DNA from: Mycolicibacter arupensis
GTDB taxonomy: Bacteria; Actinomycetota; Actinomycetes; Mycobacteriales; Mycobacteriaceae
Reading direction: 5' to 3'
Assembly: GCF_002086515.1 (NCBI RefSeq)
Contig: NZ_MVHH01000042.1
Location: 1 to 33,631 of the forward strand
Length of the DNA: 33,631 nt
The notes under the pieces were generated by a model that saw only the letters and a list, made by a program, of their open reading frames with translations, was not told the origin of the DNA and ran no database searches. Both the position numbers and the translations under genes were made by a program. Positions 8,160-16,470 of this stretch are shown here, one piece after another (positions within the stretch are counted from its first letter, which is position 1; the number at the start of each line of letters is the position of its first letter).

Positions 8160-8555
8160 TCAGTCTCCGGCGATGCTGATCTCGGCTTTGTTCGGGTAGA
8201 AGGCGATATGCCCGGCGATCGCCGCGACCGCCGGAAACGGCTGCTCATAGGTCCAGATCGCGTCGGGGACTGTCTGGCCGTCCGCAGTGGTCACGCTGTA
8301 GTAGGTGGCGTCGCCCTTGAACGGGCAGTAGCTGGTGGTGGCCGTCCTGCTCAATACGCCTTGACGCACGTCGGCCAGCGGAATGTACTGCACTGCAGGA
8401 TGATTCGCCTCCTGCAGAGTCAATGCGGCAGCGCTGTCCGCCACCACCTCGCCGCCGACTCGGACGGTGACCTGTCGGCCGGTCGGGGTCACGGTGATCG
8501 GGTAATCCGCGCTGGGGGTATGGATTGGCCGTCCATCAGAAGATCCGTGTGTCAT
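8160..8555 (-). CDS. DUF427 domain protein (Rv0140-like)
   Basis: A 131-residue protein containing one DUF427 domain. Signatures seen are VRVGGEVVADSAAALTLQEANHP, the strand with YIPLADV, and SYCPFKGDATYYSV, followed by WTYEQPFPAVAAIAGHIAFYP at the C-terminus. DUF427 is a compact β-fold with no firmly assigned activity. It is the last gene of a minus-strand set; its ATG overlaps the stop of the upstream epimerase-type gene by 4 nt, which suggests translational coupling and a shared job with the two genes before it. Confidence 0.92.
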   Translation of the reverse strand: MTHGSSDGRPIHTPSADYPITVTPTGRQVTVRVGGEVVADSAAALTLQEANHPAVQYIPLADVRQGVLSRTATTSYCPFKGDATYYSVTTADGQTVPDAIWTYEQPFPAVAAIAGHIAFYPNKAEISIAGD

Positions 8556-9565
8556 CCGGGGGTACCTCGCTTCTTGGCGTCACGCAGTTTCACCCAGAAA
8601 CGCGCGGCCTCCCGGATCGATTCCTCGACCGGCCGGGGCTGCCAGCCGAGCTCGCGCACCGCCTTGCTGTGGTCCACCGGAGCTTCGGCGCGCATCATCC
8701 GCACCGACTTCAGGCTCAGTTCCGCATCCTTACCGGTCAGACGGGCCCGGAGGCTGCCCAACGCACCGAGGGCATACAGCGCCGGCACCGAAATCGAGCG
8801 CGACGGCGCCGGCACCCCGGCCTCATCCGCGGCGATCTTGACGACGTCCTGTAGCTGGATCAGCCGATCGGAGATCAGGTAGCGCTCGCCGTTGCGGCCG
8901 TGTTCGGCGGCCAGGATCATCGCGCGGGCTGCGTCGTCGACCCCCACGACCTCCAGCTCGATCCCCTTCATCAGGAAAGGCAGCTTGCCGAAGGCCGCCC
9001 CGGCGATGAACGCGCCGTGCGGGGTCCGGCCCCAGTCACCGTCGCCATAGGTGGTGGACACGCACATCGCGACCGCGGGCAAGCCGGATTCGGTGGCGCT
9101 GCGCAGCACCAGCTCTTCAGCCTGCACGCGTGAGCGCACGTAGGGGGTCAGCCCACGCGGGTTGATGATGTCGTCCTCGGTGGCCACGTGACCGCGGCGA
9201 CGGCCGACCGTGGCGTAGCTGCTGGTGAACACGAACCTGCGCAGGCCGGCTTTCTTGGCGACCTCCAGGACGTTGCGGGTTCCCTCGACGTTGGTGCGAA
9301 ACAGCGGGCTCGGGTCCTGGAGCCACGCCCGGGTGTCCACGACGCAGTAGTAGACGTCGTCGCAGCCGGCCATCGCCTCGGCGAGGGTGGCGGAGTCGAA
9401 GATGTCGCCGTGGAATCGGGTGACGTCGAGATGGTCAATGGCGGTCGTGTTGGCGCTCGGGCGCACCATCACGCGCACGTCTTCTCCGGCGTCGACCAGC
9501 CGGCGGGTCACGTGTGACCCCAAGAACCCGTTGGCGCCGATGACGAGCTTGGGCTTGCCCCTCAC
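8552..9565 (-). CDS. NAD-dependent epimerase/dehydratase-type oxidoreductase (Rv0139-like)
   Basis: A 337-residue extended SDR. The Rossmann motif is GANGFLGSHVTRRL near residue 9, followed by DVTRFHGDIFD, CDDVYYCVVDTRAW and the TSSYATVGRRRG strand. TPYVRSRVQAEELVL occupies the position of the usual YxxxK region; Tyr is present and the Lys is replaced by Gln (YVRSRVQ). The fold resembles 3β-hydroxysteroid dehydrogenases and dihydroflavonol reductases, so a hydroxy-lipid substrate is possible. It overlaps the DUF427 gene downstream and the SnoaL-like gene upstream (stop 9562, start 9565), so the three form a tight operon starting at 10068. Confidence 0.9.
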   Translation of the reverse strand: MRGKPKLVIGANGFLGSHVTRRLVDAGEDVRVMVRPSANTTAIDHLDVTRFHGDIFDSATLAEAMAGCDDVYYCVVDTRAWLQDPSPLFRTNVEGTRNVLEVAKKAGLRRFVFTSSYATVGRRRGHVATEDDIINPRGLTPYVRSRVQAEELVLRSATESGLPAVAMCVSTTYGDGDWGRTPHGAFIAGAAFGKLPFLMKGIELEVVGVDDAARAMILAAEHGRNGERYLISDRLIQLQDVVKIAADEAGVPAPSRSISVPALYALGALGSLRARLTGKDAELSLKSVRMMRAEAPVDHSKAVRELGWQPRPVEESIREAARFWVKLRDAKKRGTPG

Positions 9566-10068
9566 GCGTTACCTCCGAACTGCCGCATCCAGGCGGCCGC
9601 CTCGTCGTCGAGGGTGCCGAGCTCCTGGGACTTGCGGCACCATTTCATGGTCGCGGTGACGAAGCGCAGGGGGTTGTAGATGTCTTCCTGGCGGGACCAC
9701 AGGCCGTCACCGGCGTAGGTGACGATCGAGATGTTGGTGGCGCTGATGATGGTGCCGTCGCCGGGGTCGCGCATCGGATTGTCCAGCTCGCAGATGATGC
9801 GCCCGCGCTCCTCATCGATGACGGTCCACAGCGCCGGGAACTCCGTCATGTAGCTGCCGGGGAAGGTCGACATGGTCTTTCGAATCCAGCTGCGGACCTC
9901 GTCGCGGCCGTGCATGGTGCCCATCGCGTGCTCGATGTATTCGACGTCGGGGGTGTAATGGGCGACCCAGGCATCCCAGTCCTTGGTCTCGGCGGCATGG
10001 GCGACGGTCTGCTCGAACACGTCGAATGCCGCGGCGAGTTCTGCGCGGCTGAACTGCGGATTCGTCAT
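9562..10068 (-). CDS. SnoaL/NTF2-like protein (Rv0138-like)
   Basis: A 168-residue protein of the SnoaL-like polyketide-cyclase/NTF2 fold. Motifs: FEQTVAHAAETKDWDAWVAHYTPDVEYIEHAMG, GRDEVRSWIRKTM and SIVTYAGDGLWSRQEDIYNP. Members include small cyclases, isomerases and hydratases; no activity is assigned. The ATG at 10068 (MTNPQFS) is chosen over an upstream GTG/ATG extension in low-quality sequence, and it gives almost exactly the length I recall for Rv0138. It is the first gene of the operon 10068-8160. A KstR-type palindrome lies 8 nt before the start, where a repressor would block transcription. Confidence 0.88.
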   Translation of the reverse strand: MTNPQFSRAELAAAFDVFEQTVAHAAETKDWDAWVAHYTPDVEYIEHAMGTMHGRDEVRSWIRKTMSTFPGSYMTEFPALWTVIDEERGRIICELDNPMRDPGDGTIISATNISIVTYAGDGLWSRQEDIYNPLRFVTATMKWCRKSQELGTLDDEAAAWMRQFGGNA

Positions 10069-10076
10069 GCGAAGAA

Positions 10077-10092
10077 CTAGAACACGTTCTAG
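10077..10092. promoter_or_regulatory. KstR-type operator palindrome
   Basis: CTAGAACACGTTCTAG is an inverted repeat of 7-nt half-sites (CTAGAAC/GTTCTAG) around two bases. Positions 10078-10091 fit the published mycobacterial KstR consensus TnnAACnnGTTnnA at every fixed base. KstR is the TetR repressor of the upper cholesterol-catabolic regulon. The site lies in the 133-nt divergent region, 8 nt before the minus-strand SnoaL-like gene and about 110 nt before the plus-strand VOC gene, so it could control either or both. kstR itself is not in the window. Confidence 0.7.
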
Positions 10093-10133
10093 CCATGTTG
10101 TCGAGGGAACTCCACCGAAATCGAATCTGGGTT

Positions 10134-10139
10134 TATATT
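10134..10139 (+). promoter_or_regulatory. Possible -10 element for the VOC operon
   Basis: TATATT stands out in GC-rich surroundings and fits the TANNNT -10 consensus of the mycobacterial housekeeping sigma factor. It is 63 nt before the GTG start of the VOC gene and 42 nt after the KstR-type palindrome. No convincing -35 is seen. Confidence 0.35.
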
Positions 10140-10201
10140 CACCAACAGTGCTACGGTGACGCCGTCGGCCCACCGCGGGCCATGAGGAGGTTCGGCAGCC
10201 C

Positions 10202-10741
10202 GTGACGTCACCCAAGCCCACCGTCGGCCTGCACCACGCGGCCTACGCCTGCGCGGACCTTGAGGCCACGAACCACTTCTATGAGGACCTGCTGGGCCTC
10301 CCGCTGGTGCACACCGAAGTCGAACATCTGCAAGAGGGCTTCTTCCGGCACGTGTTCTACGACCTGGGCGACGGCTCCTGCATCGCGTTCTTCGACCTGC
10401 ACGGCGTCGGAGAGAAGCCCGACTGGTCCAGCTCGCTGTCCCGCCCGAACGGGCTGCCGGTGTGGGTGAACCACTTCGCGTTCCGGGCCACCGAGGAGAA
10501 GCAGAACGAGGTCCGGGCCCGGATGGAAGCCGCCGGCATCAAGGCGCTCATGGACGTCGACCACGGCTGGTGCCACTCGCTGTACTACCTGGACCCCAAC
10601 GGCATCATGATCGAGCTGTGCCGCGACACCCCCGGGTTCGAACCCGACCCCGAGCAGGCACACAAGCTGCTCAACAGCACCGAGCGGGCGGCTGATCCCA
10701 AGGTGGTCACGTCGAAGACAACCACCACCCAGCTCGGCTGA
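10202..10741 (+). CDS. VOC-superfamily (glyoxalase/extradiol dioxygenase-like) protein
   Basis: A 179-residue vicinal-oxygen-chelate protein. The first βαβββ module carries LHHAAYACADLEATNHFYEDLLGLPLV and the second WVNHFAFRATE, ending in YYLDPNGIMIELC. The likely metal ligands are the first His (LHH), the His of VNHF and the Glu of IELC, as in glyoxalase I and extradiol ring-cleavage enzymes. The substrate is unknown. The GTG start is set by GAGGAGG (10184-10190). It heads a plus-strand operon of five genes (10202-14531) with spacings of 11 nt, overlap, 19 nt and overlap. The neighbours suggest catabolism of a hydrophobic ring- or acyl-containing compound, which is inference. Confidence 0.88.
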   Translation: MTSPKPTVGLHHAAYACADLEATNHFYEDLLGLPLVHTEVEHLQEGFFRHVFYDLGDGSCIAFFDLHGVGEKPDWSSSLSRPNGLPVWVNHFAFRATEEKQNEVRARMEAAGIKALMDVDHGWCHSLYYLDPNGIMIELCRDTPGFEPDPEQAHKLLNSTERAADPKVVTSKTTTTQLG

Positions 10742-10752
10742 ATCGGGCAGTC

Positions 10753-11586
10753 ATGGGCGTCGATTCCCTGGCGTCGCTGAAGGTCAGCCAGATCGGCCCG
10801 GTGGCCCGGGTGCTCATCAGCCACGGCGAGATGAACCTGATGGACGCCGCCATGATGGGCGACCTGTGGCGACTGGTGAAGTGGCTGCGCTCTCCCGCCG
10901 GTAGCGATGTGCGGGTGGTGGTTCTGGAAAGCGCCAACCCCGACTTCTTCATCGCCCACGTGGACCTCGCGCTGTTGGCGGCCTCCGTCGACGACACCGA
11001 AGGCGCCTGCGGCTCCTTCCAGGATCTGGTCGGCGCATTTCGGGCGCTCGATCAGGTCACCATCGGCGTGGTCGCCGGACGGGTGGCCGGCGGCGGGATG
11101 GAGCTGCTGGTCAATCTCGACCTCCGGTTTGCGGTCACCGGCCGCGCGCTGTTCAACCAGATCGAGACCGGGATCGGCGTCATCCCGGCCGGTTCGGGTC
11201 CGCAGCACCTGCTCGCTCTGCTGGGGCGGGGCCGGGCGCTGGAGGTCATCCTGGCCCACGACGACCTCGACGCCGCCCTCGCCGAACGCTACGGGCTGGT
11301 CAACCGGGCATTGGCGCCCGACGAGATCGGGCCATTCCTCCACCGGCTGGTGGAGCGCATCGCCACGGTGCCGCTGGCCGACATCATCGACGTGAAGGCC
11401 ACCTTGGCCGCCCCGGACCTGGACACCGGACTGGCGGTGGAGCGCTCCGCATTCGCCCGGATGCTTCGCCGCGGTGCCGCGCTGCCGAAGATGCAGCGCT
11501 TCCTGGCCGCCGGCGGCCAGACGCCGGCCGGCGAACTTCGACTGGCCGACTTGGCGGCCGAACTGGACCAGGCGGAGACGTCGTGA
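10753..11586 (+). CDS. Enoyl-CoA hydratase/isomerase (crotonase fold)
   Basis: A 277-residue crotonase-superfamily protein. The oxyanion-hole segment FFIAHVDLALL and the second loop GRVAGGGMELLVNLDLRFA are present. Glu in GGGMEL and Glu in NQIETGIGVIPAGSG match the two catalytic Glu positions of true hydratases, so it could hydrate an enoyl-CoA. It differs from housekeeping EchA types in the start (HGEMNLMDAAMMGDL) and long C-terminus. It lies 11 nt after the VOC gene, and its stop overlaps the GTG of the next TetR gene, so it is co-transcribed. Confidence 0.88.
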   Translation: MGVDSLASLKVSQIGPVARVLISHGEMNLMDAAMMGDLWRLVKWLRSPAGSDVRVVVLESANPDFFIAHVDLALLAASVDDTEGACGSFQDLVGAFRALDQVTIGVVAGRVAGGGMELLVNLDLRFAVTGRALFNQIETGIGVIPAGSGPQHLLALLGRGRALEVILAHDDLDAALAERYGLVNRALAPDEIGPFLHRLVERIATVPLADIIDVKATLAAPDLDTGLAVERSAFARMLRRGAALPKMQRFLAAGGQTPAGELRLADLAAELDQAETS

Positions 11587-12233
11587 CCTCCGCGGACGGC
11601 GGGTCCGCGGACGGGTCGGCCCCCCGCCCCACCGTCCGGGGCCGCGACACCCAGGCACGGCTGGAGCAGGCGGGCCGTGAGGTGATCGCCCGCAAGGGCT
11701 TCTTCAAGACCACGATCACCGACATCACCTCCGCCGCCAGGCGCTCGCCGGCGTCGTTCTACCACTACTTCGAGTCCAAGGAAGACCTCCTGGCATCGTT
11801 GGCCGAGGACTTCCGCGCCTCGGCGAAAAGCCGTGCGGTGCAAGCGTTGCACCCGGGCCAAGATCTGCACGAGATCATCGAGGAGTCCGTGCGCGCGCAC
11901 TGGGACACCTACCGCGAACACCTCGGCGTCATGGTCGGGGTGTTCCAGCTGGCGATGATCAACGACGAATTCGCGCAGCGCTGGCGCGACATGTGCGCCG
12001 ACGCCATCGACTGGGTGGCGCAGACGGTGCGGATGGCGCAGCGCAAGGGATATGCGCCTGGCGCGGACCCCGAACTGGTGGGGTCGGCGATAGTGGCCAT
12101 GCTCAACAACTTCACCTATGTCTGGCTGGTGGCAGGCGGCGACGTCGCCGGGCGCGAACTGGACGAAGAAGCGGCGATCAGGACACTGACCGACACGTGG
12201 TATCGCGCGGTGACCTGGCGCGAACAGGATTGA
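11583..12233 (+). CDS. TetR-family regulator inside the catabolic operon
   Basis: A 216-residue TetR protein with an unstructured N-terminal ~18 residues, then a helix-turn-helix (ARKGFFKTTITDITSAARRSPASFYHYFESKEDLLASL). The C-terminal domain resembles KstR2/FadR-type lipid-responsive regulators only in general pattern. GTG 11583 overlaps the hydratase stop by 4 nt, so translation is probably coupled. A repressor encoded inside the operon suggests local autoregulation, perhaps by a CoA ester made by the neighbouring enzymes; that is inference. Confidence 0.88.
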   Translation: MTSADGGSADGSAPRPTVRGRDTQARLEQAGREVIARKGFFKTTITDITSAARRSPASFYHYFESKEDLLASLAEDFRASAKSRAVQALHPGQDLHEIIEESVRAHWDTYREHLGVMVGVFQLAMINDEFAQRWRDMCADAIDWVAQTVRMAQRKGYAPGADPELVGSAIVAMLNNFTYVWLVAGGDVAGRELDEEAAIRTLTDTWYRAVTWREQD

Positions 12234-12252
12234 TGATCAAAGGAGCAATGCA

Positions 12253-13365
12253 GTGGCAGTAACCCGCGAATTCGTTTCGCTCACTTCGGCATCGGCGGGC
12301 GTGAACCCCGCCGGGTATCACCCCGCTCAGGGGCTGTACTGGACCCCGTCCGGCGTCAAGCCGAAGGTGGCCGTGATCGCCAGCCACTACAACGTGGACT
12401 TCGCCGAGCACTACCTGGCACCGCTGATCGCCGAACGCGGCTACGGCTTCCTGGGCTGGAACACCCGGTATCGCAGCGGCGAGTCGCTGTTCCTGCTCGA
12501 GCACGCGCTGCTGGACATCGCGGCCGGGGTGCAGTGGCTGCGGGAAAAGGCCGGGGTCGAGACCATCGTCCTGCTCGGCAATTCCGGCGGTGGATCGTTG
12601 ATGGCGGCCTACCAGTCACAGTCGGTGGACCCCCACATCACCACCGTCGGCGGCGGCCCGGTGCCTGACGCGTGCAACGCACTGCCGCCCGGAGATCTGT
12701 ATGTGTCTACCCAGGCACACGCCGGACGCCCCGAGGTGCTGACCGCGTGGATGGACCCCTCGGTGACCGACGAGACCGACCCGCTGTCCTGCGATTCGTC
12801 TCTGGACATGTTCGCCGAGCAGAACACCCCGCCCTACACCCCCGAATTCATCGCCCGCTATCGCCAGGCCCAGCGGGACCGCAATGACCGGATCACCGAG
12901 TGGGCACAGGCGGAGTTGAAGCGGCTGAAGGCCGGCGGCACCTACGACCGGTCGTTCTCGGTGCACCGGGTGTGGGCCGACCCGCGCTACCTGGACCCCT
13001 CGCTCGACCCGTCGGACCGTCCGCTGAACCTGTGCTATCTGGGCGACCCGCGACGCGCCAACCGCGCGCCCTACAACATCGCCGCGCACTGCACGCTGCG
13101 GACGTGGCTGTCGATGTGGAGCCTGCAGACATCGTTCTGCCAGGGCACGCCGCACCTGGGCCGGATCACGTTGCCCTCGCTGGTGATTCAGGGCACCGCA
13201 GACACCGGCGTGTTCCCCAGCGACGCCCAGCACATCCATGACTCGCTGGCCAGCACCGACAAGCAGCTCCATTTCATCGCCGGCGACCACTACCTGGAGC
13301 AGCCGAGCGACAGTCGCACCGTCTGCGCCGACCTGGTGGCGTCCTGGATCGCCGAACGCACCTGA
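12253..13365 (+). CDS. Alpha/beta hydrolase
   Basis: A 370-residue alpha/beta-hydrolase-fold enzyme. The nucleophile elbow is LLGNSGGGSLMAAYQ (GNSGGG, Ser nucleophile), preceded by WNTRYRSGES. Acid and His candidates are in VIQGTADTGVFPSDAQ (Asp) and FIAGDHYLEQP (His). There is no signal peptide, so it acts in the cytosol. The GTG start has AAAGGAG 8 nt upstream. The long insert between the nucleophile and the C-terminal strands probably forms a lid. A role in ester or C-C bond hydrolysis of the operon's substrate fits the neighbours. Its stop overlaps the P450 start by one base. Confidence 0.87.
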   Translation: MAVTREFVSLTSASAGVNPAGYHPAQGLYWTPSGVKPKVAVIASHYNVDFAEHYLAPLIAERGYGFLGWNTRYRSGESLFLLEHALLDIAAGVQWLREKAGVETIVLLGNSGGGSLMAAYQSQSVDPHITTVGGGPVPDACNALPPGDLYVSTQAHAGRPEVLTAWMDPSVTDETDPLSCDSSLDMFAEQNTPPYTPEFIARYRQAQRDRNDRITEWAQAELKRLKAGGTYDRSFSVHRVWADPRYLDPSLDPSDRPLNLCYLGDPRRANRAPYNIAAHCTLRTWLSMWSLQTSFCQGTPHLGRITLPSLVIQGTADTGVFPSDAQHIHDSLASTDKQLHFIAGDHYLEQPSDSRTVCADLVASWIAERT

Positions 13366-14531
13366 TGGACGCGCTCGACTTCGACTTCCGCGACCCGGCG
13401 CTGCACGTCGACCCCCTGGCGTACCAGCGCCGGTTCGCCGACGCCGAGCCGGTGCACCGCAGCAGCCAGGGGCTGTGGGTGCTGACGCGCTACGCCGATG
13501 TGCTGGCGATGCTGCGCGACGACAGGGTGAGCACGGACCGGCGCAGTCTGTACCGCAACAAGCTCGAACCGGGCCGCCCGTACCTGACCCACGTGGAGAA
13601 CAACCTGTTCTACCGCTCCGCCGACGACCACCGCCGGCTTCGGGCGCCGTTGTCTCGGGCTTTCACGCCGCGGGCGCTGGCCTCGTTCGAGGCCGAGGTG
13701 GCCGAGCGCGCTCGGTCCTTGGCGGCCGGGCTGGACGAGGGCGGCTTCGACCTGGTGGCAGAGTTCGCCAAGCCGTTGCCGCTGGGGGCAATCGCCACCC
13801 TGCTAGGTGTGCCCGACAGCGAACTGGACAATCTGGCGGCGTGGTCCATGGCGCTGATCGCTGCCCTGGAGCCGGCGGCCTCCCGCGAGGTGTTCGTCGC
13901 CGCGGACGAGGCCGCGGCCGGGATGAAAGCCCTGCTCGCCGATCTGCTGGAGCTGCGGCGCGCCGACCCGGAGCATGATCTGCTGTCCGTGGTGGCCAGC
14001 AGCGGGCTGCCGCTGACCGATGACGAACTGCTGCACAACGCGATCTTCCTGTTGTCGGCCGGCCACGACACCACCACGGCCGTGCTCACGGGGGCGGCCG
14101 CGTTGCTGATCGACGAACGCGAGCAACGCGGCCTGCTTGCCGAGTCCCCGCAGGCGGTCGACGAATTGGTCCGGTTCATCAGCCCGGCCCTGATGATCTC
14201 CCGGGTGGCCAGCGCCCCGATCGAGATCGGCGACGACGTGATCGAAACGGGTGCCCCGATCCTGTTGGGGCTGGCGGCGGCCAACCGCGACCCGGCGGCG
14301 TTTCCCGATCCCGACCGGCTCGACCTGGCCCGTTCGCAGACCGGGCACCTGGGCTTCGGGTTCGGACCGCATGTCTGCCTGGGCGCGCCGCTGGCGCGCA
14401 TGCAGATTCGGTTGGGTCTGGCCGCCCTGTTCGACCGTTTCCCCGAGTTGACCGCCGCCGCGCCACCCCAGCGCGAACCCAGCGCGGTCTTGACCAGCTA
14501 CCGCTCGTATCCGGTGGCGGCCGGCGGCTAG
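13365..14531 (+). CDS. Cytochrome P450
   Basis: A 388-residue soluble bacterial P450. The I-helix oxygen-binding motif AGHDTTT is present, the K-helix ExxR is in AVDELVRF, and the heme-binding loop FGFGPHVCLGAPLAR places the thiolate at Cys338. It is short for the class and lacks a membrane anchor. As a monooxygenase it needs ferredoxin and reductase partners, none of which is in this operon. The nearest electron-transfer protein is the reductase at 18261, which belongs to the desaturase. As last gene of the five-gene operon it probably hydroxylates the substrate or an early intermediate. The P450 family cannot be assigned by eye. Confidence 0.93.
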   Translation: MDALDFDFRDPALHVDPLAYQRRFADAEPVHRSSQGLWVLTRYADVLAMLRDDRVSTDRRSLYRNKLEPGRPYLTHVENNLFYRSADDHRRLRAPLSRAFTPRALASFEAEVAERARSLAAGLDEGGFDLVAEFAKPLPLGAIATLLGVPDSELDNLAAWSMALIAALEPAASREVFVAADEAAAGMKALLADLLELRRADPEHDLLSVVASSGLPLTDDELLHNAIFLLSAGHDTTTAVLTGAAALLIDEREQRGLLAESPQAVDELVRFISPALMISRVASAPIEIGDDVIETGAPILLGLAAANRDPAAFPDPDRLDLARSQTGHLGFGFGPHVCLGAPLARMQIRLGLAALFDRFPELTAAAPPQREPSAVLTSYRSYPVAAGG

Positions 14532-14549
14532 CTGCGGATAATCGGGAGC

Positions 14550-15056
14550 ATGACCAACTACCAGAGAGCGATCCTGGCCGGCGGCTGCTTCTGGGGCATG
14601 CAGGACCTGATCCGCAAGCAGCCCGGCGTGGTGACCACCCGGGTCGGCTACACCGGCGACCCCCATGTCCCCAACGCCACCTACCGCAATCACGGCACCC
14701 ATGCCGAGGCCATCGAGATCACCTTCGACCCCGCGGCCACCGACTACCGCAGCCTGCTGGAGTTCTTCTTCGCCATCCACGACCCGACGACCCGGAATCG
14801 ACAGGGCAACGACGTGGGCACCAGCTACCGCTCGGCGATCTTCTACCTCGATGAGGAGCAGCGCCAGATCGCGCTGGACACCATCGCCGACGTGGACGCA
14901 TCCAGGCGCTGGCCCGGCAAGGTGGTGACCGAGGTCAGCCCCGCCGGCGACTTCTGGGAGGCCGAGCCCGAGCACCAGGACTACCTGGAGCGGTTCCCCG
15001 GCGGCTACACCTGCCACTACATCCGGCCGAACTGGCAGCTGCAGCCGCAGCGCTAG
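14550..15056 (+). CDS. msrA: Peptide methionine-S-sulfoxide reductase MsrA
   Basis: A 168-residue MsrA that reduces the S-epimer of methionine sulfoxide with thioredoxin. The catalytic motif GGCFWG has the active Cys at 13. The RVGYTGDPHVPNATYRNHGTHAEAIEI stretch, FFFAIHDPTT and NDVGTSYRSAIFY signatures are complete. There is no signal peptide, so it is cytosolic. A GGGAG ribosome binding site precedes the ATG. It starts 18 nt after the P450 and may be read from the same transcript. In the M. tuberculosis layout I recall (Rv0137c), MsrA sits directly beside Rv0138, so the five-gene operon here separates the two. Confidence 0.96.
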   Translation: MTNYQRAILAGGCFWGMQDLIRKQPGVVTTRVGYTGDPHVPNATYRNHGTHAEAIEITFDPAATDYRSLLEFFFAIHDPTTRNRQGNDVGTSYRSAIFYLDEEQRQIALDTIADVDASRRWPGKVVTEVSPAGDFWEAEPEHQDYLERFPGGYTCHYIRPNWQLQPQR

Positions 15057-15062
15057 CCGGGG

Positions 15063-16412
15063 TCACTCCCGGGGGCGCACCGTGATCTGACCACCCTTCT
15101 TCGGGGTGAAGGCGATGCCCCGGGAGTGAAACTTCTCGCCCGGGGCGCTGGTGGGTTCGATGGTCAGGCGCTGCAGCACGGTACGCAGCACCACGTCCAT
15201 TTCCAGGTTGGCGAAAGTCGAGCCCGGGCAGCGCCGAGTCCCCCCGCCGTAGGGCATCCACTCGAAGGCCGACGGGCTGCCGTCGAGGTAACGCTTGGGG
15301 TCGAAGTCGTCGGGGTCGTTGAACGCGGCGGGGTTCTGGTGGACCTGGTTGATGGCGACGATCACCGAGTGGCCGCGCGGTATCACCCACTCCCCGATCT
15401 GGATGCTGGGGGCGTAGACGTGACGTCCCGAGAAGTCGATCACGGTGCGCACCCGTTGCACCTCGCGAATGGTGGCGCGCCGCAACGTGGCACCGCCGGC
15501 GTCCGCCTCGGCGGTCAATTCGTCGAGCAGTCTAGGGAATCGGCTGAGTCGCTCGAAGACCCACGCCATGGTCGACGCCGTGGTCTCATGTCCGGCGGCC
15601 AACAGGGTCAGCAACTCGTCGCCGATCTCCTGGCGGGTCATCACGGTGCCGTCCTCGTAGGTGCTGCTCAACAGTAGAGTCAGCACGTCGGAGCGGCTCT
15701 CGAAATCCGGGTCGGCACGGACGTCCTCGATCAGCTTGTCCAGGACGATCTCGTACTCGGCGCGCCACGCGGCCAGCCGGCCCCACGGGGTGAGCCGGCC
15801 ATAGGGACGGATCGGGATCGGTAGGGCCGCCAGCCGGGAGCCGAGTGTCACCCACTTGGGCAGGCCGATCCGCAGCTTGTCCAACTCGGCGCCTTCGGCC
15901 CCGAAGATGGCCCGCAGGATCACGTTGATGGTGATCCTGTTCATCGGCCGCAGAGTTTCGAAGGGCTTTCCGATGGGCCAGGTGGCGATCTCCCGCAGGG
16001 TCTCCTCGACGATGATCTGCTCGTAGGCGCGGACGCGCTTGCCGTGGAACGGCGGGCTCAGCAGGTTGCGGCGCCGCCGGTGCGCCGCACCGTCGAGCGC
16101 GAACACCGACCCCGCCCCGAGAATCCGCGACAGGTTGGGCTGGACGTTGCCGAGATCGTCCGGACTGGTGAGCAAAACCTGCCTGGCCAGTTCCGGGTCG
16201 GTGATCAGCACCGTCGGGCCGAACATCGGCACGTCGACGGAGATCGCGGCGCCATATTTGCGGGTCAGGCGTTTGAGCGCCGTGCGCCGCGACAGGATGA
16301 ACAGCAGTCCGGCGGTCAACTTCGAGGCACGCGGTCCGGGGGGCAGGTTGATCGCCGGCGAGACTGACGCCTCAGCGGTCTCCGTTGCCGTACCGGCAAC
16401 CGTGTAAGTCAT
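15063..16412 (-). CDS. Cytochrome P450 (CYP138-like, Rv0136-like)
   Basis: A 449-residue P450 starting at ATG 16412 (MTYTVAG); an 11-residue longer GTG start is less likely because it would begin inside the operator region. Motifs: PPGPRASKL proline-rich hinge, I-helix AAGHETTAS, K-helix ExxR within TIREVQRVRT, and heme loop PYGGGTRRCPGSTF with Cys395. The AGHETTA/GGTRRCPG type matches CYP138-like mycobacterial P450s, whose substrate is unknown. It converges on msrA (6-nt gap) and diverges from the TetR gene at 16524, the same neighbours I recall for Rv0136. Two repeated operators lie in the divergent gap. Confidence 0.92.
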   Translation of the reverse strand: MTYTVAGTATETAEASVSPAINLPPGPRASKLTAGLLFILSRRTALKRLTRKYGAAISVDVPMFGPTVLITDPELARQVLLTSPDDLGNVQPNLSRILGAGSVFALDGAAHRRRRNLLSPPFHGKRVRAYEQIIVEETLREIATWPIGKPFETLRPMNRITINVILRAIFGAEGAELDKLRIGLPKWVTLGSRLAALPIPIRPYGRLTPWGRLAAWRAEYEIVLDKLIEDVRADPDFESRSDVLTLLLSSTYEDGTVMTRQEIGDELLTLLAAGHETTASTMAWVFERLSRFPRLLDELTAEADAGGATLRRATIREVQRVRTVIDFSGRHVYAPSIQIGEWVIPRGHSVIVAINQVHQNPAAFNDPDDFDPKRYLDGSPSAFEWMPYGGGTRRCPGSTFANLEMDVVLRTVLQRLTIEPTSAPGEKFHSRGIAFTPKKGGQITVRPRE

Positions 16413-16437
16413 GCGACGCCTCCCGACGTGATCCCGT

Positions 16438-16453
16438 GGTACCACTGCGTACC
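16438..16453. promoter_or_regulatory. TetR operator copy 1 (P450-proximal)
   Basis: Half-sites GGTAC (16438-16442) and GTACC (16449-16453) form an inverted repeat with a 6-nt spacer, 26 nt before the P450 start. The bases AA follow, as they do in copy 2. It is the likely site where the divergent TetR protein represses the P450 gene. Confidence 0.65.
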
Positions 16454-16470
16454 AAATGCTTGCGGGTCAC

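Noticed and set aside
10630..10650. GGGTTCGAACCCG, which looks like a tRNA T-arm
   Set aside because: It lies inside the VOC gene and no acceptor, D or anticodon stem can be built around it.
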